Shown in pieces: positions 35,677-44,233 of a stretch of 64,000 nucleotides of DNA (its first letter is position 1; every line of letters begins with the position of its first letter). A program made the position numbers and the translations under genes. Source of the DNA: Thalassobellus citreus (GTDB lineage Bacteria > Bacteroidota > Bacteroidia > Flavobacteriales > Flavobacteriaceae); assembly GCF_044385915.1 (NCBI RefSeq), contig NZ_JBISCC010000122.1, forward strand, positions 186,001-250,000. Reading direction: 5' to 3'. The notes below the pieces were generated by a model. That model worked only from the letters and a program-made list of their open reading frames with translations, made no database searches and was not told the origin of the DNA.

Positions 35677-36051
35677 TTATTTAGTTGCTTTCTTTTTGTT
35701 AGCAACAGTTTTTCTTCTACCTTTTCTAGTTCTAGAGTTGTTCTTAGTACGTTGCCCTCTTAAAGGAAGACCCGATCTGTGACGAATACCTCTGTAACAC
35801 CCAATATCCATTAAACGTTTAATGTTTAATTGAGTTTCAGAACGTAATTCACCTTCGATTGTAAAAGTTCCAACAGCTTCACGAATACCACTAATTTGGT
35901 CGTCGGTCCAATCTTGAACTTTTGTACTTTCATCAACTTTAGCCTCAGCTAAAATTTCTTTTGCTCTACTTCTACCTATTCCATAGATATAAGTTAAAGA
36001 GATCACTCCTCTTTTGTTTTTTGGTATGTCTACACCTGCAATTCTTGCCAT
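35677..36051 (-). CDS. rpsM: 30S ribosomal protein S13
   Basis: The 124-residue head protein opens with MARIAGVDIPKNKRGVISLT. It has the helix-two-turn-helix region (IYGIGRSRAKEIL) and ends in the tRNA-contacting basic tail RHRSGLPLRGQRTKNN...RKGRRK. It starts two bases after the rpmJ stop. Confidence 0.98.
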   Translation of the reverse strand: MARIAGVDIPKNKRGVISLTYIYGIGRSRAKEILAEAKVDESTKVQDWTDDQISGIREAVGTFTIEGELRSETQLNIKRLMDIGCYRGIRHRSGLPLRGQRTKNNSRTRKGRRKTVANKKKATK

Positions 36052-36053
36052 AA

Positions 36054-36170
36054 TTACCCTTGTCTTTGTTTAAATCTAGGATTCTTTTTGTTTATCACGT
36101 AAAGTCTACCTTTTCTACGCACGATTTTACAATCTGCACTTCTTTTTTTAACTGATGCTCTTACTTTCAT
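36054..36170 (-). CDS. rpmJ: 50S ribosomal protein L36 (zinc-free form)
   Basis: A 38-codon gene encodes MKVRASVKKRSADCKIVRRK followed by GRLYVINKKNPRFKQRQG, the standard L36 outline. Only one of the four usual zinc ligands remains: the second Cys is Cys14 in SADC, the first is Ser/Ala, the third Asn, and His is replaced by Arg-Phe. It therefore belongs to the C-minus class. It lies between infA and rpsM with gaps of two to four bases, the usual bacterial order. Confidence 0.95.
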   Translation of the reverse strand: MKVRASVKKRSADCKIVRRKGRLYVINKKNPRFKQRQG

Positions 36171-36174
36171 CGTA

Positions 36175-36390
36175 TTAGTATCTATAAGTTATTCGAGCCT
36201 TCGTTAAATCGTAAGGACTCATTTCTAATTTAACTTTATCTCCTGGTAAAAGTTTAATATAATGCATACGCATCTTACCTGAGATATGTGCTGTCACAAT
36301 GTGACCATTTTCTAATTCAACACGAAACATCGCATTTGATAATGCTTCTATAATGGTTCCGTCTTGTTCTATTGCTGCTTGTTTTGCCAT
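36175..36390 (-). CDS. infA: translation initiation factor IF-1
   Basis: IF-1 binds the 30S A site during initiation. The 71-residue S1/OB-fold protein shows IEQDGTIIEALSNAMFRVEL, HISGKMRMHYIKLLPGDKV and a C-terminal DLTKARITYRY. It follows secY by 11 bases; map and adk, found here in many bacteria, are absent. Confidence 0.97.
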   Translation of the reverse strand: MAKQAAIEQDGTIIEALSNAMFRVELENGHIVTAHISGKMRMHYIKLLPGDKVKLEMSPYDLTKARITYRY

Positions 36391-36401
36391 AGTATAATAA
36401 A

Positions 36402-37760
36402 TTAAGCTATTGCTTTTCTGTTTTTACCAGTTTTCATCAAGCCATCATAGTGTCTATTTAACAAATAAGAATTTACTTGTTGCATAGTATCTATAGCTAC
36501 TCCAACTAAAATTATTAATGAAGTACCTCCAAAAAACAACGCCCATCCTTGTTGAACCCCCATAAGATTAACTATAAATGCTGGGAACACAGCAATAAGT
36601 GCTAAAAATATAGAACCTGGTAAGGTTATTTGAGACATTATTTTATCTAGATATTCTGAAGTTTCAGAACCCGGACGAATACCAGGAATAAAACCACCAC
36701 TACGTTTTAAATCGTCTGCCATTTTATTTGTAGGCACAGTAATCGCTGTATAAAAATATGTAAATACAATAATTAATAAAGCGAATGTTATATTATATGC
36801 CACTCCAAACATATCAGAATAATTAGTTTGTAACCATGCTCCAAATGTTGAATCTTTCAAAAAAGAAGACCCTCCAATCCAACTTGGTACAAACATAATT
36901 GCTTGAGCAAATATAATTGGCATAACTCCAGAAGCATTAAGCTTTAATGGAATATATTGTCTTGATCCTGCCATGGCACTTTTTTCATAGCCACCAGAAG
37001 CTGTTCTTCTTGCATATTGCACTGCTATTTTTCTAACGGCCATTACAAGTAATATTGCAGCAAGAATAATTGCAAACCAAACTACAAGTTCTATTAAAAT
37101 CATCATTAATCCACCATTACCACCACCTTCGATTCTAGAAGCATAATTTTGAACAAAAGATGCAGGCATACGAGCTATAATACCAACCATTATTAATAGT
37201 GAAATACCATTACCAATACCTTTATCTGTTATTTTTTCACCTAACCACATAGCGAATATACAGCCAGTTACTAAAATAGTTACTGAAGAAAAGTAAAAAG
37301 TAAAACCAGTACCTAATAAAAAGGCTGATGCTGGTATACCAAAAGCAGGTTGTAAACTAGCTAAATATCCTGGTGCTTGAAATAAACATATCAAAATAGT
37401 TAACCAACGTGTAATTTGATTAATTTTCTTTTGACCACTAGCACCTTCTTTTTGTAGTTTTTGTAAATAAGGAATTGCTATCCCCATTAATTGTACAACA
37501 ATAGAAGCAGAAATGTATGGCATAATACCTAATGCAAACACTGAAGCTTTAGCAAAAGCTCCACCTGTAAAAGCGTCTAGTATACTTAATATTCCTGTAT
37601 TAGTACCTTTAGCTAATCCAGATAATTGAGTTGCATCAATTCCTGGAAGTGTAACTTGTGCACCAAAACGATAAACTAATAACAGACTCAAACTTACAAT
37701 GATTCTGTTTCTTAGTTCTTCTATTTTCCAAACATTCTTTAATGATTCTATAAATTTCAT
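36402..37760 (-). CDS. secY: preprotein translocase subunit SecY
   Basis: The channel-forming subunit of the Sec translocon. The 452-residue protein has about ten hydrophobic spans, beginning RIIVSLSLLLVYRFGAQVTLPG, with the plug region after span 1. It contains GIGNGISLLIMVGI and the cytosolic loop ARRTASGGYEKSAM...RQYIPLKLNASGVMPIIFA. It sits between rplO and infA, the conserved spc operon position. Confidence 0.97.
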   Translation of the reverse strand: MKFIESLKNVWKIEELRNRIIVSLSLLLVYRFGAQVTLPGIDATQLSGLAKGTNTGILSILDAFTGGAFAKASVFALGIMPYISASIVVQLMGIAIPYLQKLQKEGASGQKKINQITRWLTILICLFQAPGYLASLQPAFGIPASAFLLGTGFTFYFSSVTILVTGCIFAMWLGEKITDKGIGNGISLLIMVGIIARMPASFVQNYASRIEGGGNGGLMMILIELVVWFAIILAAILLVMAVRKIAVQYARRTASGGYEKSAMAGSRQYIPLKLNASGVMPIIFAQAIMFVPSWIGGSSFLKDSTFGAWLQTNYSDMFGVAYNITFALLIIVFTYFYTAITVPTNKMADDLKRSGGFIPGIRPGSETSEYLDKIMSQITLPGSIFLALIAVFPAFIVNLMGVQQGWALFFGGTSLIILVGVAIDTMQQVNSYLLNRHYDGLMKTGKNRKAIA

Positions 37761-37774
37761 ACTTATAATAAGTC

Positions 37775-38227
37775 TTATAAAGTTACAACTTCTCCTCCAG
37801 CAGCTTCTATAGCAGCTTTTGCTGAAGCAGTAAACTTATGAGCAGATACTTTCAATTTTGCTTTCAACTCTCCTCTACCTAATATTTTAACTAGATCATT
37901 TTTTCCAGCTAAACGGTTTGCGAATAATAAATCGAAATCTACTGTATCCTTAATTTTCTTGTCATCAACCAATTGTTGTAAAGTATCTAAATTGATACCT
38001 TGATATTCAACACGGTTAATATTAGTAAAACCAAATTTAGGAACACGTCTTTGAAGAGGCATTTGACCACCTTCAAATCCTAATTTCTTAGAATAACCAG
38101 AACGAGACTTAGCACCTTTGTGACCACGAGTTGCAGTACCACCTTTACCAGAGCCTTGACCTCTACCTATTCTTTTTCCTTGATTTTTTACTGAACCTTC
38201 TGCAGGTTTTAAATTACTTAAATCCAT
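37775..38227 (-). CDS. rplO: 50S ribosomal protein L15
   Basis: The 150-residue protein starts MDLSNLKPAEGSVK, has a long Gly/Lys-rich N-terminal extension that threads into 23S rRNA (GRGQGSGKGGTATRGHKG), and a globular C-terminal domain ending AIEAAGGEVVTL. It lies 14 bases before secY. Confidence 0.98.
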   Translation of the reverse strand: MDLSNLKPAEGSVKNQGKRIGRGQGSGKGGTATRGHKGAKSRSGYSKKLGFEGGQMPLQRRVPKFGFTNINRVEYQGINLDTLQQLVDDKKIKDTVDFDLLFANRLAGKNDLVKILGRGELKAKLKVSAHKFTASAKAAIEAAGGEVVTL

Positions 38228-38238
38228 TTTCAGTTATA

Positions 38239-38421
38239 TTATTTTGTTTCTTCTACAGAAACTAAATGTGAAACTTTAGCAACCATACCAAGTATATTTG
38301 GTGTAGCTTCATGCTCTTTTACTTGACCAATCTTTTTAAGACCTAGAGCTTCTAAAGTTCTTTTTTGTCTTAGTGGGCGATTGATTGCGCTTTTAACTTT
38401 TGTTACTTTAATTTTTGCCAT
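38239..38421 (-). CDS. rpmD: 50S ribosomal protein L30
   Basis: This 60-residue protein has the L30 pattern KVTKVKSAINRPLRQKRTLEALGLKKIG and ends in a short V-rich segment. It lies between rpsE and rplO with 11-base gaps. Confidence 0.96.
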   Translation of the reverse strand: MAKIKVTKVKSAINRPLRQKRTLEALGLKKIGQVKEHEATPNILGMVAKVSHLVSVEETK

Positions 38422-38432
38422 CTCTGTCTTTA

Positions 38433-38957
38433 TTAAGCGTTAAAAACTTGTTCAAGTGAAATACCTCTATCTTTAGCAATAGCATTCGCATCTCTTAATT
38501 GTAATAAAGCATCAAAAGTAGCTTTTACAACATTATGAGGATTTGAAGACCCTTGCGACTTAGATAATACATCGTGTACTCCAACTGCTTCAAGTACTGT
38601 TCTTACAGCACCACCAGCAATAACTCCTGTACCTGGAGCTGCAGGAATAATATTTACTCTTGCACCACCGTATTTACCTTTCTGTTCGTGTGGTAACGTT
38701 CCTTTAATAATAGGAATTCTAACAAGATTTTTCTTAGCATCTTCAACAGCTTTTGCAATTGCACTAGCAACGTCTTTAGATTTACCTAAACCTTGTCCTA
38801 CAACACCAGCTTCATCACCAACCACAACGATTGCTGAAAAACCAAATGCTCTACCACCCTTAGTTACCTTAGTAACTCTTTGTACACCAACTAAACGATC
38901 TTTAAGATCTAATCCACCTGGTTTTACTAACTCTGCACTTTTATATTTTTGAAACAT
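38433..38957 (-). CDS. rpsE: 30S ribosomal protein S5
   Basis: The 174-residue fidelity-related protein has an N-terminal dsRBD-like domain (LKDRLVGVQRVTKVTKGGR, GEGLGKS-type VGQGLGKSKDVASAI). The C-terminal domain contains AAPGTGVIAGGAVRTVLEAVGV and GSSNPHNVVKATFDAL. Confidence 0.98.
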   Translation of the reverse strand: MFQKYKSAELVKPGGLDLKDRLVGVQRVTKVTKGGRAFGFSAIVVVGDEAGVVGQGLGKSKDVASAIAKAVEDAKKNLVRIPIIKGTLPHEQKGKYGGARVNIIPAAPGTGVIAGGAVRTVLEAVGVHDVLSKSQGSSNPHNVVKATFDALLQLRDANAIAKDRGISLEQVFNA

Positions 38958-38963
38958 AATTTC

Positions 38964-39320
38964 TTAGAATTTAAGTCCTGCCTCTCTGGCTCCTTCAGCT
39001 AATGATTTTACTCTTCCGTGATATAAATATCCTCCTCTATCAAAAGCGATAGTTTCAATACCTGCCTTTAAAGCTTTTTCAGCAACAGCTTTCCCTACTA
39101 GAGTAGCTACTTCTGATTTATTTGCTTTAGCAGAACTAATATCTTTATCTCTTGAAGATGCAGCGCTGATAGTTTTACCAGATACATCATCAATTATTTG
39201 AGCATAAATTTCTTTATTACTTCTATAAACAGCTAATCTAGGTCTTGCTTCTGTACCAGAAACAACCTTACGGATTCTGTTTTTTATTCTTAATCTTCTT
39301 TGATTCTTTGTTAATGCCAT
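38964..39320 (-). CDS. rplR: 50S ribosomal protein L18
   Basis: This 118-residue 5S rRNA-binding protein carries RRLRIKNRIRKVVSGTEARP, RLAVYRSNKEIYAQIIDD and the C-terminal FDRGGYLYHGRVKSLAEGAR. Its ATG is 10 bases after the rplF stop. Confidence 0.98.
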   Translation of the reverse strand: MALTKNQRRLRIKNRIRKVVSGTEARPRLAVYRSNKEIYAQIIDDVSGKTISAASSRDKDISSAKANKSEVATLVGKAVAEKALKAGIETIAFDRGGYLYHGRVKSLAEGAREAGLKF

Positions 39321-39330
39321 AACTAATTTT

Positions 39331-39873
39331 TTAAGCTGATTTACCTGCTTTTCTTCTTATTTCTTCACCAACAAACTTAACACCTTTTCCTTTGTAAGGT
39401 TCTGGTCTTCTAAAACCACGAATTTTTGCAGCAACTTGACCAACAAGTTGTTTATCAAATGATGTTAATTTCACTATTGGATTCTTCCCCTTTTCTGAAA
39501 TAGTCTCCACTTTTACTTCTGGAGCTACATTTAAAATAATATTATGAGAAAATCCTAAGGCTAAATCTAATTTTTGACCTTGGTTTGAGGCTCTATAACC
39601 TACACCAACCAATTCTAATTCTTTAGTCCATCCTTTAGATACACCTTCAATCATATTATGCATTAAAGATCTGTATAAACCATGTTTAGCTTTTTGATCT
39701 TTAGAATCAGAAGAACGAGTAACCCAAACGCTACCATCTTCAACTTTTATTTCAATAGAATCGTAATTTTGTGTTAACTCTCCTAATTTTCCTTTTACAG
39801 TAACAACGTTATCTTTAACATCTACTGTTACACCTTCTGGAATGGCTACTGGATTATTTCCTATTCTTGACAT
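39331..39873 (-). CDS. rplF: 50S ribosomal protein L6
   Basis: The 180-residue protein has two L6 domains, starting MSRIGNNPVAIPEGVTVDVK. The C-terminal signature is FRRPEPYKGKGVKF with a terminal GEEIRRKAGKSA. Confidence 0.98.
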   Translation of the reverse strand: MSRIGNNPVAIPEGVTVDVKDNVVTVKGKLGELTQNYDSIEIKVEDGSVWVTRSSDSKDQKAKHGLYRSLMHNMIEGVSKGWTKELELVGVGYRASNQGQKLDLALGFSHNIILNVAPEVKVETISEKGKNPIVKLTSFDKQLVGQVAAKIRGFRRPEPYKGKGVKFVGEEIRRKAGKSA

Positions 39874-39890
39874 TTCTTCCTGGCTTTAAA

Positions 39891-40289
39891 TTAGTGAACG
39901 TAACATAAAATTTCTCCACCTACATTATCTCTTTTAGCTTGTTTACCTGTCATTACTCCGTGAGAAGTAGAGACAATAGCAATACCAAGACCATTAAGAA
40001 TTCTAGGTAATTCATTAGCACCAGCATACTTACGTAAACCTGGAGTACTAATTCTTTGAAGTTTTTTAATTACTGGTTCTTTTGTTTCTTTGTTGTACTT
40101 AAGAGCAATTTTAATTGTTCCTTGTACTGTTGAATCATCAAACTTGTAACTTAAAATATATCCTTGTTCGAATAATATTTTAGTAATGTCTTTTTTCAAA
40201 TTAGATGCAGGTATCTCAACCACTCTGTGGTTAGCACGCACTGCATTTCTAATTCTCGTAAGATAATCCGCGATTGGATCTGTATACAT
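39891..40289 (-). CDS. rpsH: 30S ribosomal protein S8
   Basis: The 132-residue protein starts MYTDPIADYLTRIRNAVRAN and ends with the S8 signature ISTSHGVMTGKQAKR-like IVSTSHGVMTGKQAKRDNVG followed by GEILCYVH. In E. coli S8 represses the spc operon; whether it does so here is unknown. The gap to rpsN (75 bases) is the widest within this block. Confidence 0.98.
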   Translation of the reverse strand: MYTDPIADYLTRIRNAVRANHRVVEIPASNLKKDITKILFEQGYILSYKFDDSTVQGTIKIALKYNKETKEPVIKKLQRISTPGLRKYAGANELPRILNGLGIAIVSTSHGVMTGKQAKRDNVGGEILCYVH

Positions 40290-40364
40290 ATTTATTAATT
40301 TGCGGTAGTGGTTTTCAAAAAACTCTTTTTCTTGAACCTAAAACCAATTTATAATCTTTTTTTA

Positions 40365-40634
40365 TTACCAACTTGCTTTTCTAACACCTGGTATTAAACC
40401 TTGGTTAGCCATTTCTCTGAAAGTTACACGAGATATACCAAAAGTTCTCATATATCCTTTAGGTCTTCCAGTTAATTTACATCTATTATGCATGCGAATT
40501 GGAGAAGCGTTTTTTGGTAACTTTTGTAATGCTTCATAATCTCCAGCTTCTTTTAAAGCTTTACGTTTTTCAGCATATTTTGCTACTGTTTTAGCTCTTT
40601 TTACCTCACGGGCTTTCATTGATTCTTTAGCCAT
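40365..40634 (-). CDS. rpsN: 30S ribosomal protein S14 (zinc-independent)
   Basis: The 89-residue S14 has a single Cys (NRCKLTGRPKGYMRTF) and no CxxC pairs, so it is the zinc-free class. The family signature RCKLTGRPKGYMRTFGISR and the C-terminal GLIPGVRKASW are intact. It starts four bases after the rplE stop. Confidence 0.97.
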   Translation of the reverse strand: MAKESMKAREVKRAKTVAKYAEKRKALKEAGDYEALQKLPKNASPIRMHNRCKLTGRPKGYMRTFGISRVTFREMANQGLIPGVRKASW

Positions 40635-40637
40635 AAC

Positions 40638-41189
40638 TTAGTTCTTTTGAAAAGGTAATCCTAATTCGGTTAATAATGATTTTGCTTCTTTGTCAGTATC
40701 TGCGGTTGTTACAAATGTAATATCCATACCTGAGATTTTATTAACTTTGTCAATATTAATCTCTGGGAATATAATTTGTTCAGTAACTCCTAAATTGTAG
40801 TTACCACGACCATCAAATCCTGTAGCTTTTATTCCGTTAAAATCTCTTACACGTGGAAGTGCAGAAGTAACTAAACGATCTAAAAACTCATACATTCTTT
40901 CTCCACGTAAAGTAACTTTTGCGCCGATTGGCATTCCTTTACGTAATTTGAAAGTTGCAACATCCTTTTTAGATAATGTAGAAATCGCTTTTTGTCCAGA
41001 TATTGTAGTTAATTCTTCTACAGCGTAGTCAATTAACTTTTTGTCTGCAACGGCAGCTCCAACACCTTTAGATATTACTATCTTAGTAAGTTTAGGAACT
41101 TGCATTACATTTTTATATCCAAATTCGTCTGTAAGAGCTGCAATTACTTTGCTTTTATACTCTTCTTTAAGTCTAGGTGAATATGCCAT
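40638..41189 (-). CDS. rplE: 50S ribosomal protein L5
   Basis: The 183-residue 5S rRNA-binding protein carries KVIAALTDEFGYKNVMQVPK, LRKGMPIGAKVTLRGERMYEF and the C-terminal GMDITFVTTADTDKEAKSLL. It follows rplX by two bases. Confidence 0.98.
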   Translation of the reverse strand: MAYSPRLKEEYKSKVIAALTDEFGYKNVMQVPKLTKIVISKGVGAAVADKKLIDYAVEELTTISGQKAISTLSKKDVATFKLRKGMPIGAKVTLRGERMYEFLDRLVTSALPRVRDFNGIKATGFDGRGNYNLGVTEQIIFPEINIDKVNKISGMDITFVTTADTDKEAKSLLTELGLPFQKN

Positions 41190-41191
41190 AA

Positions 41192-41503
41192 CTATATTAC
41201 TTCATTAGATTTTGTTGAAAATCTTACTTTTTTATCGCCTTCTACTCTATAACCAACTCTAGTTGTTTCTCCTTTTGAAGTTAACAAAGATAAATTAGAA
41301 ATATGAATAGCAGCTTCTTTCTCTACGATTCCTCCTTGAGGATTTTGTGCACTTGGTTTAGTATGTTTCTTAACCATGTTTACACCCTCAACAATCGCCT
41401 TGTTCTTTTCTATCAATACTTTTTGTACAGTACCTTCAGATCCTTTATGATCTCCAGCAATTACTTTTACAGTATCTCCAGTTTTTATTTTAAGCTTTCC
41501 CAT
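41192..41503 (-). CDS. rplX: 50S ribosomal protein L24
   Basis: The 103-residue assembly-initiator protein has an N-terminal KOW motif (IKTGDTVKVIAGDHKGSEG) followed by EGVNMVKKHTKPSAQNPQGG. It lies between rplN and rplE. Confidence 0.98.
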   Translation of the reverse strand: MGKLKIKTGDTVKVIAGDHKGSEGTVQKVLIEKNKAIVEGVNMVKKHTKPSAQNPQGGIVEKEAAIHISNLSLLTSKGETTRVGYRVEGDKKVRFSTKSNEVI

Positions 41504-41517
41504 CTTAATATTCTGTA

Positions 41518-41886
41518 TTAAAGCACCTCAGGTGCTAATGATACGATTTTCATGAATTGTTTATCACGAAGCTCTCTAGCAACAGGACCAAAAACACGTG
41601 TTCCTCTCATTTCACCCGTTGGGTTTAATAAAACACAAGCATTATCATCAAATCTTATATAAGATCCGTCTGGTCTTCTTACTTCTTTCTTAGTACGTAC
41701 AACAACTGCTGTAGAAACTGCTTTTTTCTTAATGTTTCCATTAGGAGTTGCATCTTTAACAGAAACAACTATCTTATCTCCAACAGAAGCGTATCTTCTT
41801 TTAGTTCCTCCTAAAACACGGATAACTAAAACTTCTTTAGCTCCAGTGTTGTCTGCTACTTTTATTCTTGATTCTTGTTGTAACAT
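41518..41886 (-). CDS. rplN: 50S ribosomal protein L14
   Basis: The 122-residue intersubunit-face protein shows MLQQESRIKVADNTGAKEVL, the L14 signature RPDGSYIRFDDNACVLLN and a C-terminal LRDKQFMKIVSLAPEVL. Its ATG is two bases after the rpsQ stop. Confidence 0.98.
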   Translation of the reverse strand: MLQQESRIKVADNTGAKEVLVIRVLGGTKRRYASVGDKIVVSVKDATPNGNIKKKAVSTAVVVRTKKEVRRPDGSYIRFDDNACVLLNPTGEMRGTRVFGPVARELRDKQFMKIVSLAPEVL

Positions 41887-41888
41887 AA

Positions 41889-42146
41889 TTATTTAGCTCT
41901 TTCTAGGATTTCTACTAATCTCCAACATTTAGATTTACTTAAAGGTCTTGTTTCCATGATCTTTACTGTATCACCAATGTTACAATCGTTCGTTTCGTCG
42001 TGTGCAACATATTTCTTTGTTTTTAACACGAACTTACCATACATAGGGTGTTTTACTTTTTTAACTTCTGCAACAACTATTGATTTTTGCATTTTGTTAC
42101 TAGTAACAACTCCTATACGTTCTTTTCTTAAATTTCTTGTTTCCAT
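41889..42146 (-). CDS. rpsQ: 30S ribosomal protein S17
   Basis: The 85-residue OB-fold protein has RIGVVTSNKMQKSIVVAEV, the KYVAHDETNDCNIGDTVKI block and the signature ETRPLSKSKCWRLVEI. Confidence 0.98.
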   Translation of the reverse strand: METRNLRKERIGVVTSNKMQKSIVVAEVKKVKHPMYGKFVLKTKKYVAHDETNDCNIGDTVKIMETRPLSKSKCWRLVEILERAK

Positions 42147-42158
42147 CTTTCAGCAGAA

Positions 42159-42350
42159 TTATTGTAATTCTCTTTTAGTTAATTCTGTCGCAATTCTAGC
42201 TACTGTTCTTCTTACTGAACGTAATTGAATTGGATTTTCTAAAGGAGATATTGCATGAGCCAATTTTAGGTCTGAATAACTCTTTTTTGTTTCACCAAGT
42301 TTCTCTTGTAACTCAGCTACAGATAATTCTTTAATTTCTGATTGTTTCAT
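42159..42350 (-). CDS. rpmC: 50S ribosomal protein L29
   Basis: The 63-residue helical-hairpin protein at the polypeptide exit carries SVAELQEKLGETKKSYSDLK and NPIQLRSVRRTVARIATEL. It lies between rplP and rpsQ with gaps of 12-13 bases. Confidence 0.97.
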   Translation of the reverse strand: MKQSEIKELSVAELQEKLGETKKSYSDLKLAHAISPLENPIQLRSVRRTVARIATELTKRELQ

Positions 42351-42363
42351 AATATCAAATAAA

Positions 42364-42783
42364 TTATGCTTCGTAATCTCTAGCGATTAAGAACTTAGTT
42401 TTTACTGGTAATTTTTGAGCTGCTAAGCGTAATGCTTCTTTAGCTACATCAAGAGGTACACCTCCGATTTCAAAAATAACTCTTCCTGGTTTACATACTG
42501 CAACCCAGTATTCAACAGAACCTTTACCTTTACCCATACGTACTTCAAGAGGCTTTTTGGTAATTGGCTTGTCTGGAAATACTTTTATCCAAAGTTGCCC
42601 TTCTCTTTTCATGTAACGTGTAGCGGCAATACGAGCTGCTTCGATTTGACGTGAAGTCAAAAAGGTTGAATCTAACACTTTTATTCCAAAAGTTCCGTTT
42701 GAAAGTTGGTTTCCTCTTTGAGAAAGACCTTTCATACGTCCTTTTTGCTGTTTACGAAATTTTGTTCTTTTAGGCTGTAACAT
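42364..42783 (-). CDS. rplP: 50S ribosomal protein L16
   Basis: The 139-residue protein opens with MLQPKRTKFRKQQKGRMKGL. It contains AARIAATRYMKREGQLWIKVF and the A-site-facing loop RMGKGKGSVEYWVAVCKPGR. Confidence 0.98.
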   Translation of the reverse strand: MLQPKRTKFRKQQKGRMKGLSQRGNQLSNGTFGIKVLDSTFLTSRQIEAARIAATRYMKREGQLWIKVFPDKPITKKPLEVRMGKGKGSVEYWVAVCKPGRVIFEIGGVPLDVAKEALRLAAQKLPVKTKFLIARDYEA

Positions 42784-42804
42784 TTTTCTTTACTTTATAA
42801 AAAA

Positions 42805-43530
42805 TTACTTTCTACGACGAGGGTTAGATTTATTTCCACCACGTCCTCCGGCTCCACCTTTTCCTTGCTTTTTGGACATTCCAACAAGCGGAGAAAGTTC
42901 TCTTTTACCATATACTTCACCTTTCATGATCCATACTTTAACACCTAATCTACCATAAGTAGTGTGTGCCTCAACTAAAGCGTAATCAATATCGGCTCTG
43001 AAGGTTGATAAAGGAATACGTCCTTCTTTGTAGTGCTCCGAACGTGCCATTTCAGCACCATTTAAACGACCACTAATTTGGATTTTAATTCCTTCAGCGT
43101 TCATACGCATTGTAGCAGCAATAGCCATCTTAATTGCACGTCTGTATGAAATTCTATTTTCAATTTGACGAGCGATGCTAGATCCTACTAAAAATGCATC
43201 AAGTTCAGGTCTTTTAATTTCAAAGATGTTAATCTGAACTTCTTTACCAGTAATTTTCTTAAGCTCTTCTTTTAACTTGTCTACCTCTTGGCCGCCTTTA
43301 CCAATAATGATACCTGGACGAGCCGTTGTGATAGTAACGGTTACAAGTTTAAGAGTTCTTTCGATAATTACTCTACTAACACTAGCTTTAGATAAACGTG
43401 CGTGAACGTATTTTCTAATTTTATCGTCTTCGGCAAGCTTATCTCCATAATCATTACCTCCGTACCAGTTAGATTCCCATCCTCTGATAATACCTAAGCG
43501 ATTCCCGATTGGATTTGTTTTTTGTCCCAT
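42805..43530 (-). CDS. rpsC: 30S ribosomal protein S3
   Basis: The 241-residue mRNA-entry protein has a KH domain with the loop GIIIGKGGQEVDKL and the C-terminal signature RAIKMAIAATMRMNAEGIKI...RSEHYKEGRIPLSTFRADIDYA. A Lys/Gly-rich tail ends the protein. An upstream in-frame codon would add 12 residues and overlap rplV; MGQKTNPIGNRLG is the conserved S3 start, so it was chosen. Confidence 0.97.
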   Translation of the reverse strand: MGQKTNPIGNRLGIIRGWESNWYGGNDYGDKLAEDDKIRKYVHARLSKASVSRVIIERTLKLVTVTITTARPGIIIGKGGQEVDKLKEELKKITGKEVQINIFEIKRPELDAFLVGSSIARQIENRISYRRAIKMAIAATMRMNAEGIKIQISGRLNGAEMARSEHYKEGRIPLSTFRADIDYALVEAHTTYGRLGVKVWIMKGEVYGKRELSPLVGMSKKQGKGGAGGRGGNKSNPRRRK

Positions 43531-43537
43531 ATCTATC

Positions 43538-43945
43538 TTAGCTTTGTGTGTTATTGTTTGCTCCAACTACGATTGTTACGTGGTTTGAACGTTTTCTAAT
43601 TCTGTGTGCACGACCTTGAGGAGCTGGACGTAATCTTTTTAACATAGATCCGCTGTCAACTTTTATCTCTTTAACGATCAATTCAGCCTCTTCAATATTA
43701 GCTTCTTCGTTTTTAGCTTGCCAGTTTGCAATTGCAGACAATAACAATTTCTCTAAACGACCAGATGCTTCTTTTTGGTTGAATTTTAATATATTAAGTG
43801 CATGTTCTACTTTTTCGCCTCTTACTAAATCAGCTACTAAACGCATTTTTCTTGGTGATGTAGGACAATTATTAAGTTTAGCAAAAGCAACTTGCTTTTT
43901 AGCTTCCTTAATAGCGTCTGCCATTTGTTTTTTACGACTTCCCAT
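43538..43945 (-). CDS. rplV: 50S ribosomal protein L22
   Basis: The 135-residue exit-tunnel protein has CPTSPRKMRLVADLVRGEKV and the C-terminal hairpin tip and signature RRLRPAPQGRAHRIRKRSNH. It begins seven bases after the rpsS stop. Confidence 0.97.
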   Translation of the reverse strand: MGSRKKQMADAIKEAKKQVAFAKLNNCPTSPRKMRLVADLVRGEKVEHALNILKFNQKEASGRLEKLLLSAIANWQAKNEEANIEEAELIVKEIKVDSGSMLKRLRPAPQGRAHRIRKRSNHVTIVVGANNNTQS

Positions 43946-43951
43946 AGCTTA

Positions 43952-44230
43952 CTACTTTTTACCTTTATTTTTAGCACCTGCATGTCCACGGAATGAACGT
44001 GTTGGTGAAAATTCTCCTAATTTATGACCTACCATATTTTCTGTAACATATACTGGTACAAATTGACGGCCATTGTGAACTGCAATTGTTTGTCCTACAA
44101 AATCTGGAGTAATCATACTTGCTCTAGACCAAGTTTTGATTACTGTTTTTTTGTTAGATTCAACATTAACAGCTACTTTCTTTTCTAATTTATAATGAAC
44201 GTAAGGTCCTTTTTTTAGTGATCTTGCCAT
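43952..44230 (-). CDS. rpsS: 30S ribosomal protein S19
   Basis: The 92-residue head protein begins MARSLKKGPYVHYKLEKKV and carries the signature AVHNGRQFVPVYVTENMVGH and KLGEFSPTRSFRGHAG. Confidence 0.98.
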   Translation of the reverse strand: MARSLKKGPYVHYKLEKKVAVNVESNKKTVIKTWSRASMITPDFVGQTIAVHNGRQFVPVYVTENMVGHKLGEFSPTRSFRGHAGAKNKGKK

Positions 44231-44233
44231 GTC

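Noticed and set aside
44000..44100. Long antisense frames throughout the ribosomal cluster as hidden genes
   Set aside because: All mirror highly conserved ribosomal codons and lack plausible starts, signals or family features.
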